This document shows, in pieces, positions 1 through 7,567 of a DNA stretch of 25,052 nt. Numbering within the stretch: position 1 is the stretch's first letter; each line of letters starts with the position of its first letter. Source of the DNA: Chrysochromulina parva (taxonomy: Eukaryota > Haptophyta > Prymnesiales > Chrysochromulinaceae); assembly GCA_002887195.1 (NCBI GenBank), contig PJAB01000504.1, forward strand, positions 1 through 25,052. The letters run 5' to 3'. The position numbers and the translations under genes were made by a program. The notes below the pieces were generated by a model. The model was not told where the DNA came from and did no database searches. It saw only the letters and a list, made by a program, of their open reading frames with translations.

Positions 1-467
1 TGAACAGGGTCACGAACACTCTCGTCTCACCCCTGAGAATCTTCCTACACCTCGTCAGAGCTCCACGATACCTCGTCGGATCTCCCGCCGGTATCTCTCG
101 GATCTCCCAGGGATCCGCCGATATCTCGACGGAGCTCACTTACCGGTCTCTAGGAATGTTCCGTAAGCAGGTTAACGGACCCCCACCGGGGGAATGACCC
201 CCCTACCGCTCGCAGAAGCGTAGTACTAGGTACTCGGTGCCCGATAATACGCGAGAGGAGAAACGCGAGGAGTGGCGACTGGGGCCGCGGCCAGGCCGCG
301 GATTATATTCCGGATGATTCAGCTCGGGACGTCACACATAGGTCCACATCTGCACTTCGCTTACTATCACAACCTCACCTGATTTTGAAGATGAACTTCT
401 GAGCGGTCGACTCTACGGTACAGCGTCTCACGGCACGCACTTCGCTTCACAAGCCTCACGCACTTCA
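1..467. other. Intergenic left edge, no gene recognised
   Basis: No convincing coding frame is visible. The stretch holds short inverted repeats: CCCCC/GGGGG around a 3-nt loop at 180-192, and an 8-bp perfect inverted repeat around a single A at 285-301. A strong minus-strand splice-donor-like string (GGTAAGTGAG) lies at about 135-144, but no exon leading into it is recognisable. Two imperfect copies of CACTTCGCTT followed by CACAA(G)CCTCAC occur near 354-379 and 438-459, just downstream of the stop of the minus-strand gene ending at 468. This probably includes the 3' UTR of that gene. Confidence 0.5.
285..301. repeat. 17-nt near-perfect palindrome
   Basis: CCGCGGCC and GGCCGCGG flank a single A, giving an 8-bp perfect inverted repeat with a 1-nt centre. 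It lies in non-coding sequence. It could form a cruciform or simply reflect high GC; no function can be assigned. Confidence 0.5.
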
Positions 468-2744
468 TCACAGCCTTCGAAACCATTGCATCAAGAACGG
501 CCGGCTTCGGATGTCCAGGAACTCCTGGCCACATCTCGTTGCCTGGGCTGCCTGCGGCGTCGCCGCTGGATGCGTGGCACTCGGGTGGTGGCGGCAGCCG
601 AAGGTGGTGCTCTCGCGAAGGTGTGCCCCGAAGGCGCCCTCGTCGCTCGAGAACTGCGCCTCGAGCGCAAACGCGCCGTCGCGGAGGAGCTCATGGGCAA
701 GATCGCATCGGACGGGCGCGCTCACGTGCAGGAAGATGCCGCCAGTAGCCAGCAGCGCGCGCACACGCGCGCCCAGCAATCGCACATTCTCCGTGCGGTA
801 GGCAAGGTCGGAGCCCAATACGATGTCCACAGGCTCTCCGACGATGTAGGGTTGATAGGGTTGCACTTGCGTCTTGGGCGTCGTCTTGGGCGTCGCGGGC
901 CCCGCCGCCGCCGCCGCCGCCGCCGCCGCCCAGGACGACGCCCATGGGAGCCGGACTACCTCAACCGAACAGCCGGCTGCCGCGCACGCATCGGCGTTGG
1001 CGAGGACGTTGGCGCGCAGATTGGCCAGCGTCAGAGCGTTCAGATCGGTGAGGACCACGCGCCGAGAGCGCGCGTAGACGGCCGCGGCAAGCCCCGGAAG
1101 GCCACAGCCCGCGCCGAGCTCCACGACGCAAGCACCCTCAAGCACGGCGCGCACGCGCTCGTCGACTGCGATCCAGCGAGCGAGCACGAGAGCAGCGCCC
1201 CAGAGCTGGCAGCCAGTCTGGTCGAGCTCGATCGCATCGCGGGAGAGGGTGTTGAGCGGATCATGTGGACCCTCGCGGAGAACCAGCGCGGGCGCACCGC
1301 CATCGCCGTCGAGCAGCTGCAGCACATGCAAGTTCTCGTCCTCGTGCTTGTGCAAGCTTTCCTGCAAGCTGTCCTGCATCTCCGTGTTCGCGCGCAGATG
1401 CGTCGCGCCGCGCGCGGTGGGGTGCCACATGGGTAGCGAAAGGTGGGGAGAGGACGGCGGTGGCAGAAAGCACGGGAGGCAACGAGCGGCGGCGGCCACC
1501 GGCGCGATGGCCCACGACGGCAGGTCCATCACCAGCGCCTCCGTCGGGGGGGTGGGTGTGGAGCTGTCCCGTGGAGGGCTCATCATTGGCGCGACCGTGC
1601 CCTGGACCTGTGCCCTCGCTGCCATCTTGAACGCATTGCCGCCCGAGGGCGCCAAGAAAGGTGCATCTGCCTTTGAATCTGCCTTGGAGGCCACCGCCGC
1701 CCGCGCTGCCGGCTGCGCGCGCGGCGCGCGCGCCGCCGCCGCCGCCCGTTCGGAATCAGGGGAGCGATGTGAACGCGTCGCCCTCTCCGCCACCGCGCGC
1801 GCAGCGCTCTCACTCCTCACCACCTCGACGCTCGACGCCGCCTTGCACACGTCAAGGAGCACCGAATTCAAGTGGGCAGGAAAGAGCTCATCCGCCGCTG
1901 TGAGCGTCGGCAGCATGCCGATGGTGCCGACAAAGAACTTCTCGAGGTGCGGCGCATGCATCGCTGCGCGCCCGCGCTTCACGCCCGCGGTCCTCTCACC
2001 CACATAGCAGAAGAAGATGTGCCGCGGACGCTCGTCCACGCGCAAGGGCAGCACGCCATAGTTGATGGCGTCCTCGAGGAGCGCGGCGCGCAGGCCGTCA
2101 AAGCCGTCAGAGCCGCGCGCGATCGGCACGATCTGGGTCTTCGAGCCCTCCGCGTACGTGCACACGCACCAGCCGCTCGCCAGCGCGCGCGTCTCCGCCC
2201 ATGCCGCTGCAAGCTCCGGGTCACTCAGATCGAGGTCGGAGCGCGGCCGAACGTCGGCGAGCCGGCCGTTGGGCGCGGGCACGTGCGCCGCAAGCTGCCG
2301 CTCCACCGCCGTCGTGTCGACCGTCGACTCGCCGACCGCGAGCAGCTCGGCGGGCGGGGCCGATTTGATGAACTTGATGCTGCGAGAGTTGACGCAGTGG
2401 CGCTGGTCGCTCTCGGTGTGATGCTCGCCCGAGAAAAGATGGCCCAGGTGGCCGTCGCACTGCGCGCACACAATCTCCACGCGCTGATCGCCGTGTGAAA
2501 AGTCCGGCTGCACGCGCAGGGAGCCGACGTAGCAGCGATCAAAGGATGGCCATCCGCAGCCGCTCTTGTACTTGGCTGCGGCCGAGAACAGCGGGTTATT
2601 GCAGCCGCGGCAGACAAAGTAGCCCTCAGTGGGGTAAAGGTCGTTGTACTCGCCCGATCGCGCGGGCTCGGTCGCCTTCTCGCGAAGCACCCGGTACTCA
2701 TCGGGCGTGAGGGTGCGGCGCCAGTCGAAGGCCGCGGTCATCAT
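468..2744 (-). CDS. Methionine-R-sulfoxide reductase B fused to coactosin-like ADF-H domain and METTL21-type methyltransferase
   Basis: One uninterrupted frame of 758 residues from a tandem ATG (MM) at 2744; the frame runs 8 codons further up but only to a TTG. Residue numbers below count from that upstream codon. Residues 15-138 are a complete MsrB: zinc pairs C53/C56 and C101/C104, the GCGWPSF motif, and catalytic C125 in RHCVNS. MsrB reduces methionine-R-sulfoxide in proteins. Residues about 175-285 look like a coactosin/ADF-H actin-binding fold (WCVCTYAEGSK, LLEDAINYGVLPLR, a basic stretch, then HLEKFF). A low-complexity linker (about 320-450) leads to a Methyltransf_16 domain at about 455-735 with QLWGAA, VVELGAGCGLPG, LTDLN and VLGSDLAY, as in METTL21/FAM86 protein-lysine methyltransferases. 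No targeting peptide is evident, so a cytosolic location is inferred. Caution: the methyltransferase could be a separate gene starting at an in-frame ATG at 1430, or the linker could hide an intron, although no stop separates the parts. Confidence 0.85.
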   Translation of the reverse strand: MMTAAFDWRRTLTPDEYRVLREKATEPARSGEYNDLYPTEGYFVCRGCNNPLFSAAAKYKSGCGWPSFDRCYVGSLRVQPDFSHGDQRVEIVCAQCDGHLGHLFSGEHHTESDQRHCVNSRSIKFIKSAPPAELLAVGESTVDTTAVERQLAAHVPAPNGRLADVRPRSDLDLSDPELAAAWAETRALASGWCVCTYAEGSKTQIVPIARGSDGFDGLRAALLEDAINYGVLPLRVDERPRHIFFCYVGERTAGVKRGRAAMHAPHLEKFFVGTIGMLPTLTAADELFPAHLNSVLLDVCKAASSVEVVRSESAARAVAERATRSHRSPDSERAAAAARAPRAQPAARAAVASKADSKADAPFLAPSGGNAFKMAARAQVQGTVAPMMSPPRDSSTPTPPTEALVMDLPSWAIAPVAAAARCLPCFLPPPSSPHLSLPMWHPTARGATHLRANTEMQDSLQESLHKHEDENLHVLQLLDGDGGAPALVLREGPHDPLNTLSRDAIELDQTGCQLWGAALVLARWIAVDERVRAVLEGACVVELGAGCGLPGLAAAVYARSRRVVLTDLNALTLANLRANVLANADACAAAGCSVEVVRLPWASSWAAAAAAAAAGPATPKTTPKTQVQPYQPYIVGEPVDIVLGSDLAYRTENVRLLGARVRALLATGGIFLHVSAPVRCDLAHELLRDGAFALEAQFSSDEGAFGAHLRESTTFGCRHHPSATHPAATPQAAQATRCGQEFLDIRSRPFLMQWFRRL
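902..928. repeat. (CCG)9 microsatellite encoding polyalanine
   Basis: Nine CCG units lie inside the methyltransferase domain and encode an alanine run on the minus strand. Next to it, a 12-bp unit (GTCTTGGGCGTC) is perfectly duplicated at 871-894 and encodes TPKTTPKT. Both expand a loop between the LTDLN strand and the SDLAY motif, so they are probably tolerated slippage products. Confidence 0.85.
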
Positions 2745-3176
2745 CTGGACCGATCTGTCCTTTGGCAAGACTGAGGGCAGCCACGAGCTGGCCGGCGGCC
2801 GGCCCTTTGCCTTCCATCAGGATAGTACCGGTAAAACGGTTTGACGGGCCTTCAAAAGTTTCGATGATTGTGTTGCCCACAGGATGGATTGCGTTCACGT
2901 TCACGTTCACGTTAAATTGCCATCTCGGCAAGACGATTCGATGGATTGATGTTCAATGTACTGTCTGAAAGGCGGGACCGGCAACCAATTTTTCAGATCT
3001 GAGTGACCCGGAACTCTCGACATACATGTACAGACTGGCCGCTATACAAAACAGCCCCCGGAAGCGGCGGAGCCGGAAACTGCGAGTCGCGCCCCGCGGT
3101 GTGGTTGATTGCGTGGCGGCGCGGGGAGGGACCGCGAAATAACCTGACAGACTGACTGGGTGTCAGTGTCACGAGC
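2745..3176. other. Intergenic region between MsrB fusion and Nudix gene
   Basis: Roughly 430 bp with no gene seen. Both neighbours lie on the minus strand, so this holds the 3' UTR of the Nudix gene and the promoter/5' UTR of the MsrB fusion. It contains three CGTTCA hexamers at about 2892-2909, the 8-bp palindrome TACATGTA at 3023-3030, and a 6-bp hairpin at 3151-3167 just after the Nudix stop codon. Confidence 0.6.
3151..3167 (-). other. Small hairpin just after the Nudix stop codon
   Basis: ACTGAC and GTCAGT flank a 5-nt loop, starting about 10 nt past the stop of the minus-strand Nudix gene. It would lie in the 3' UTR. It may be a 3'-end or stability element, but no family is recognised. 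Confidence 0.4.
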
Positions 3177-4232
3177 TCACGACCCTACCCCCTCGAGCTC
3201 GGTGCATGTCGTCAGAAGCTGGTGGGCCAGAGCGAGCGGCTGAGGCATAAGAAGCTCCCCGTCGATGGCGGGAGGACGTGCCGCGGCGGCCCGGAGCGCC
3301 TCGCGCACCTCAGCGAGCTCAACCCAGCGCGCACTCTCAAGCTCGCTCGTGTCGATGATGAGCGCCTCCGTGTGGGCGATCGCGACGGCGCCGAGCATGA
3401 GCTGTGGGGACGGCCCATTGGGCCACGGCTGGCTCGAGTGATAGATGACATCTTTCACGAGCACGCCGGACTCTTCGCGCACCTCGCGACGCACCCCTTC
3501 CTCTAGGGTCTCTCCCGGGTCGAGGAAACCGGCGAGGCAGCTGAACCGTCCCTTGGGCCACAAAGCTTGACGGCCAACGAGGCAGCGCGTCCCGTCGGCC
3601 GAGAGCACCGCGGAGATCACGACAGGGTCCGTCCGCGGGAAGTGCTGGGTGCCGCACGAAGGGCACAGCCGCTTCCAGCCTCCCTTTTTCGGTTCCGACC
3701 TCGACCCGCACGCCCCGCAGAACGTGTGCGAGCGGTGCCAATGCAGCACGTTCCGCGCCTGCCCGACCATAGCGGCCTCGGCAGAGCTCGCTCGCCCCAC
3801 AATGTCGCGCAGGCCAACGAATCGGCTTACGCCATGCACGGCGCGGGCAACTCCGTCAGGGTCTTGGATTGATGCCGCAAAGCACATGGTGTCGCTCGCC
3901 GTTTTCGCATACCTCTCGTTGAGGAAGGAGGGTGGCATGGCGTGCGGCTTGCGCCGACCAAGAAGAATCATTTCGTCCACGCCAATCTCACGCGCCTGCG
4001 CTGCCGATGCGTATGCGAGACCCCCGGCGGAATTCACCGCCACTGCGTTCTTCTTCAGGTCGAGCAGTATCACTGCCGACGACTCGCGCTCTGCAGCGGC
4101 CAGCCACAGAGCGTCTTCCAGCTTTGAATCTAGAGGTCGCACCAGATGGGAACCCGCATAGCAAGGCTCTGGACGACGCTTGGTGCACGCAGCGATGACG
4201 GACGAGCGCAGTCGCTCGGCAGCCGACTTCAT
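3177..4232 (-). CDS. NAD(P)H pyrophosphatase / NAD-decapping Nudix hydrolase (NudC/NUDT12-13 type)
   Basis: Predicted to hydrolyse NAD(H) to NMN(H) plus AMP and, by family knowledge, possibly to remove NAD caps from RNA. The frame opens at a GTG at 4283; the first ATG is at 4232, giving 351 residues. Numbering from the GTG codon, a zinc ribbon has C189/C192 and C207/C210. It is followed by the HFPRTDPVVI strand that typically precedes the NudC catalytic fold. The Nudix box is perfect (G252, E258, R266-E267, E270-E271, G273). The SQPWP signature at 284-288 marks the NADH-pyrophosphatase subgroup, although the residues after it (NGPSPQLMLG) differ slightly from the usual form. The N-terminal part (residues 40-170) matches the weakly conserved NudC N-terminal domain. 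No C-terminal SKL-type peroxisomal signal is seen. The gene is divergent from the orphan gene at 4350. Confidence 0.93.
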   Translation of the reverse strand: MKSAAERLRSSVIAACTKRRPEPCYAGSHLVRPLDSKLEDALWLAAAERESSAVILLDLKKNAVAVNSAGGLAYASAAQAREIGVDEMILLGRRKPHAMPPSFLNERYAKTASDTMCFAASIQDPDGVARAVHGVSRFVGLRDIVGRASSAEAAMVGQARNVLHWHRSHTFCGACGSRSEPKKGGWKRLCPSCGTQHFPRTDPVVISAVLSADGTRCLVGRQALWPKGRFSCLAGFLDPGETLEEGVRREVREESGVLVKDVIYHSSQPWPNGPSPQLMLGAVAIAHTEALIIDTSELESARWVELAEVREALRAAAARPPAIDGELLMPQPLALAHQLLTTCTELEGVGS

Positions 4233-4349
4233 GTGCTCAGAGAGAGAGAGCGCGCCTTTGCTAGGGGTCCACGAGGGGCACACAAAAGCCTCCTAGGGGC
4301 GTTTTGATTGTCGCGTGAACACGAGTCAAGACAACACCGCCACCCGAGG

Positions 4350-4973
4350 ATGACTGGGGCCCGTCGTGCGTGTATGTTCTTGGGGGCAGGACGTGGTGCA
4401 GGGCAGGGCTTCAAGACTTCATGCAAGAGAAGTTCACGTCCGTGGTCCGGGCGCTCGTCTGAAAGCCCGGCGTCATCCATGGACAGCTCTCTTCGAACGC
4501 GCGGATCCTGGCGTCCGGATCGACCTGCGATGGCACCGCATGGAATTGCCTGGCAGAACAAGTCGGGGGCGGCCAGCATGCACTCTCCTATGGCGCTTGC
4601 AAGCCCCCGGCCCAGTTCTTCCATGGGAGGCTCGTTTTCGGTGACCGCCGCTCGCTTTGGCTATCCGGCTCAGAACGGATATGTGGAGCCTAGGTCTCCT
4701 GATTCAATTCGCACGCTCGGCCATCAGCGCTTCGGGTGGAAGGCCTCTCGGCTCTCAGAAATGGAGCCAGTGGCGTTCAGTTCCGGACCAAGACCCCACA
4801 GGCCAGTGTTCCGAGGCACGCTCACGGGCGACTACCGCCTCGGTGACACCCCGTACAGCGCCCGAGAGCCAAGGTACAGCGAGCAAGTGCCAATGTCCTT
4901 TTCGAAGGTGCGCAGCGTAATGTACGACATCAAGCCAGGTAAAACCTCGCGAACGGTCGACTACTTTCAATGA
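4350..4973 (+). CDS. Orphan protein, possibly a small cytoskeletal protein
   Basis: An open frame ends at a TGA at 4971-4973. It can start at ATGs at 4350, 4374 or 4479; the last gives 164 residues, a good Kozak context and the more protein-like portion, while the extension before it is arginine/serine-rich and doubtful. The C-terminal 110 residues are rich in aromatic-glycine and arginine-tyrosine patches (RFGYPAQNGYVEPR, GDYRLGDTPYS, EPRYSEQVPM, ending TVDYFQ) with no predicted membrane segment. That texture resembles short axonemal/microtubule inner proteins, but this is impression only and no family is recognised. It has no zinc or catalytic motif. It shares a 117-246 bp divergent promoter region with the Nudix gene and is followed 35 nt after its stop by a 7-bp hairpin. 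Confidence 0.5.
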   Translation: MTGARRACMFLGAGRGAGQGFKTSCKRSSRPWSGRSSESPASSMDSSLRTRGSWRPDRPAMAPHGIAWQNKSGAASMHSPMALASPRPSSSMGGSFSVTAARFGYPAQNGYVEPRSPDSIRTLGHQRFGWKASRLSEMEPVAFSSGPRPHRPVFRGTLTGDYRLGDTPYSAREPRYSEQVPMSFSKVRSVMYDIKPGKTSRTVDYFQ

Positions 4974-5007
4974 CGGGGTGGCAGGGATGCCAGCGCTCAT
5001 GCTCATG

Positions 5008-5027
5008 CCGGTACAAAAAGGTACCGG
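5008..5027 (+). other. Perfect 7-bp hairpin in 3' flank of orphan gene
   Basis: CCGGTAC and GTACCGG enclose the loop AAAAAG, 35 nt after the stop codon at 4973. It would be a 3'-UTR stem-loop of the upstream gene or an element in the upstream region of UTP18. It has no following T-tract, and the genome is eukaryotic, so it is not called a terminator. Confidence 0.5.
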
Positions 5028-5085
5028 ACGAGTCTCAGCGCCGACGGCGCCCGCCCGCGCTGTCGGAGACGGGTGAGGCAGCGTT

Positions 5086-5138
5086 ATAGAGAGAGAGAGA
5101 GATGGATTAGCAATGGAGAGAGAGATCTCATGCATGAG
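5086..5138. promoter_or_regulatory. GA-rich tract and 12-bp palindrome upstream of UTP18
   Basis: A (GA)n microsatellite at about 5086-5101 and another GAGAGAGA run near 5116-5124 precede the perfect palindrome CTCATGCATGAG at 5127-5138. The palindrome lies about 165 nt upstream of the UTP18 ATG. The position fits a promoter or 5' UTR element; the function is not established. Confidence 0.35.
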
Positions 5139-5301
5139 TAGAGAGGTTCGTGTTGTTTGTCTCCACGTAAGAAAAGAAAATGTATGTCGTGTAGTTGTAT
5201 AGGGTTCAGTTTGCATAGGTGTCCGAAGACGAGCCCGGTACGACGCCTCAAGTTGGTCACCCGGACTTGCGTTCCGCGACGACGTGGTCTTTGTCGCCGC
5301 A

Positions 5302-7002
5302 ATGGATGACATTTTCGAGATCGACGCCTCTGGCGACAGCGACCTCCGCCTCAAGCTGGCACGAGTGCCCAAGCCGCACAAGCTCACGCCCAAGATGACC
5401 ACGAAGCAAAAGCGGCGGCGGCTGCTCGAGCATGAGAAGGAGCTCTCTGAGCTTGTCTTCCAATCCTCGGCGGACGTGCCAGACGCCGACGATGAGGAGC
5501 AGCCGGAAGCGTTGGACTCCGACGACGACGACGCTCGTAAGGATGGTCAGGACAACGAGGATGGGGAGGACGGAAAGGAGGCGTCGAGCGATGATGAGGA
5601 GGACGAGGTTGAGGAGGACGAAGCAGAGGCACCAGTACCAGTGCTCCCGCAGGCTTCGTCGCTACAGGCCGCGTGGGTCGACGAAGACGACGAGGATCAG
5701 ATCATCGATGTGTCGGGCAACGACAAGGGCAAGAGCCGGCTGCGAAAGTTGCGCACGTCGCGCGCGCAGACGGCGCTGGGCGGCGCGGAGTACGCCGCAA
5801 AGCTACGCCAACAGTTTTCGAGTGTGAATCCCGACGTGTCGTGGGCCGCACTGCCTGACAAGCCGGCACGGCGCGCGAAGCACACGCGCTTTGACGGCGA
5901 GGCGGCCGTTGACGCCGAAGGCGCGCGCGAGGAGGCGGCGGGCGTGGAGGAGGAGGAGGAGCCCATCGACTTTCTGCGCAGCGCGGAGCCTGTGTTTGGG
6001 GTGAGCGCCACGCTGCCGAGGGATGTGCTCTCAGTGCGTCGGCTGACGGACCTGAACGCGCAGGAACGGAACGTGTCGCTGACGCAGGCCGTCGAGTGGC
6101 ATCCGAATGGGAAGCTCGCCCTGACGGCCGGCCCCGACAAAACCCTCCGCCTCTTTCGCACCGATGGCGCCGACAACCCGAAGCTGCAGTCCATCCACCT
6201 GCCCAAGCTGCCGATCCAGTCGGCCACCTTTAGCCACGATGGCGCGCAAGTCTTCATGGTCGGGCGCGCCAAGCACTGGGCAGTCTTCGACCTTCACTCC
6301 GGCGCGGTCCATGCCATCCCGGGCCTCGCCGGCCGAACGGACAAAGCATTCCACACCGTACTTGCGTGCCCGGCGGGCGGCACGCTGGCCCTGCTTGCAG
6401 AGAGCGGCGCGGTGCTCCTCGTGTCGGCGGCGTCCAAGCAGCTGATCGCGACGCTGCAGCCCGCAGGCGGCGGCTCCAAGTTTGCGACGCAGTGCAGCTG
6501 CTTCTCCGCCGACGGAGAGTACTTGTACACGAGCGGCGAGGGCAGCACAGTGCGTGTTTGGGATTTGCGCCGTCGCTGCTGCGTGCACACGTGGTCCGAC
6601 CGGGGAGGGCTGCGCGTCACATCACTCGCGGCGTCACCAGACGGCGCACAGCTCGCGGCAGGCTCCGACTCGGGGGCTGTCAACCTGTACCGCACCGCCG
6701 ACGCTCAGCTGCAGGCAAAGCCACGCTCACTCAAAGAGTTCCTCAACCTAACTTCGGCAGTGACCACGCTCGCGTACCACCCGAGCTCCGAGCTGCTCGG
6801 GTTCGCCTCCAAGTACACGAGGCGCGCGATGCGCGTGGCGCATGTGGCCGCTGGGCAGGTCTTTGCCAACTGGCCCACCGGGCGCTCGCCCCTTAACTAC
6901 GTCCAGGCTACTGCGTTCGCGCCCCATTCGGGCTACATGGCCATCGGCAACGACCAGGGCAAGGTGCTCCTGTACCAGCTCAACCACTTCGCGGGGATGT
7001 GA
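5302..7002 (+). CDS. UTP18: U3 snoRNP-associated protein UTP18 (SSU processome WD40 protein)
   Basis: A 566-residue single-exon frame from the ATG at 5302; a GTG six codons upstream is not used. UTP18 is a nucleolar WD40 component of the UTP-B module of the small-subunit processome, acting in 18S pre-rRNA processing. The N-terminus has the family's basic KQKRRRLLEHEKELSELVF stretch. A long acidic segment (about residues 60-115) and the conserved AWVDEDDE signature (about 124-130) follow. Next come LRKLRTSR and the YAAKLRQQF..VNPDVSWA block that precedes the propeller. A seven-bladed propeller occupies about 255-566, with recognisable blades at VEWHPNGKLALTAGPDKTLRLF, ATFSHDGAQVFMVG, CSCFSADGEYLYTSGEGSTVRVWDL, LAASPDGAQLAAGSDSGAVNLY and TAFAPHSGYMAIGNDQGKVLLY. 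I saw no clear LFVxD arch-interaction motif of the kind that recruits Mtr4 in yeast. Length matches the family. Confidence 0.95.
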   Translation: MDDIFEIDASGDSDLRLKLARVPKPHKLTPKMTTKQKRRRLLEHEKELSELVFQSSADVPDADDEEQPEALDSDDDDARKDGQDNEDGEDGKEASSDDEEDEVEEDEAEAPVPVLPQASSLQAAWVDEDDEDQIIDVSGNDKGKSRLRKLRTSRAQTALGGAEYAAKLRQQFSSVNPDVSWAALPDKPARRAKHTRFDGEAAVDAEGAREEAAGVEEEEEPIDFLRSAEPVFGVSATLPRDVLSVRRLTDLNAQERNVSLTQAVEWHPNGKLALTAGPDKTLRLFRTDGADNPKLQSIHLPKLPIQSATFSHDGAQVFMVGRAKHWAVFDLHSGAVHAIPGLAGRTDKAFHTVLACPAGGTLALLAESGAVLLVSAASKQLIATLQPAGGGSKFATQCSCFSADGEYLYTSGEGSTVRVWDLRRRCCVHTWSDRGGLRVTSLAASPDGAQLAAGSDSGAVNLYRTADAQLQAKPRSLKEFLNLTSAVTTLAYHPSSELLGFASKYTRRAMRVAHVAAGQVFANWPTGRSPLNYVQATAFAPHSGYMAIGNDQGKVLLYQLNHFAGM

Positions 7003-7252
7003 GCGCGGTCTCGGAGGACACTGCGACCCGACAGGAGTGCTGCAGGATCGGATGGTGTGTGGAGTCTCGACACTCGAGACTCGCCGAAGCGAGTTTTGAT
7101 TTTGGACCGAAACTGTGACGTTCCACATGTGAATGTACCTGAACTCCGCTAGCTGAATTCCGAATCCAATGCGGCGTTTTCAACGGTGGCCGGCACCTCT
7201 GAGGCGGAGAGATCAATCAATACGGTACATGTATCCTACTATTTGTGTGATT
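7003..7252. other. Convergent intergenic region with two adjacent hairpins
   Basis: This lies between the stops of UTP18 (+) and the small acylated-protein gene (-) and so holds both 3' UTRs. Adjacent hairpins sit at 7062-7093, and the palindrome TACATGTA at 7226-7233 lies 20 nt past the minus-strand stop. No further gene is seen. Confidence 0.6.
7062..7103 (+). terminator. Double hairpin followed by a T-rich run, 3' of UTP18
   Basis: GAGTCTCG/CGAGACTC form an 8-bp stem at 7062-7082. Overlapping its end, CTCGC and GCGAG around CGAA form a second stem at 7080-7093, followed directly by TTTTGATTTT. It looks like a bacterial intrinsic terminator but sits about 60 nt after a eukaryotic stop codon. 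A 3'-end or termination role is only inferred. Confidence 0.35.
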
Positions 7253-7567
7253 TCATTTGCCAAAAAGCCGATGCGATATGAGCACAAGCGGGTTGGATTC
7301 CGGTTCCGGTTTTGTGGCCTCGTTTTCCTTGGCCCTGATCTGCGCCAGAAGCGCCGATGCACCAGCCTGGATCTCGGCGGCAGCCAGGTCCTTCGCCTCC
7401 TCCTGCTCCTGGGCCGCTTTCAGCTCTCTCTCGTTTCGAAGTCTCTCCGCCCGCTTTTTCGCCAGGTAGGCGGCCGCACCCCCCTGGATATCGGCCGCCG
7501 CTGTATCCTTCTGGACCTCCTCCTGGGAAGGCCCTTTGACCTTGGGTTTGGCACAGGCACACCCCAT
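7253..7567 (-). CDS. Small N-terminally acylated coiled-coil protein with two IQ-like repeats
   Basis: 104 residues from the ATG at 7567. The protein begins MGCACAK: Gly2 fits N-myristoylation, and Cys3 and Cys5 fit palmitoylation, so membrane anchoring (plasma or flagellar membrane) is inferred. Two related segments, AAADIQGGAAAYLAKKRAERLR and AAAEIQAGASALLAQIRAKE, share an AAxxIQxGAxAxLAxxR pattern that resembles degenerate calmodulin-binding IQ motifs and would be helical. They are joined by a charged stretch (NERELKAAQEQEEAKD). The frame continues 18 codons upstream without an ATG. The gene family is not recognised; similar small myristoylated/palmitoylated proteins exist in flagellates. 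It is divergent from the phosphoesterase gene (ATG at 7832, 264 bp away). Confidence 0.7.
   Translation of the reverse strand: MGCACAKPKVKGPSQEEVQKDTAAADIQGGAAAYLAKKRAERLRNERELKAAQEQEEAKDLAAAEIQAGASALLAQIRAKENEATKPEPESNPLVLISHRLFGK

Noticed and set aside
135..144. Minus-strand splice donor GGTAAGTGAG near the left edge
   Set aside because: The match is strong, but no upstream exon frame is recognisable, and the other introns here use GTGACG/GTGCGT-type donors.
486..1436. 316-codon plus-strand frame opposite the methyltransferase
   Set aside because: Arginine-rich shadow including a poly-Arg run produced by the CCG repeat; the minus strand has clear methyltransferase motifs.
7062..7103. A bacterial rho-independent terminator, hinting at horizontal transfer
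   Set aside because: The stem and T-run fit the shape, but the flanking genes are eukaryotic and one is a nucleolar protein. The element is kept only as a 3' hairpin.
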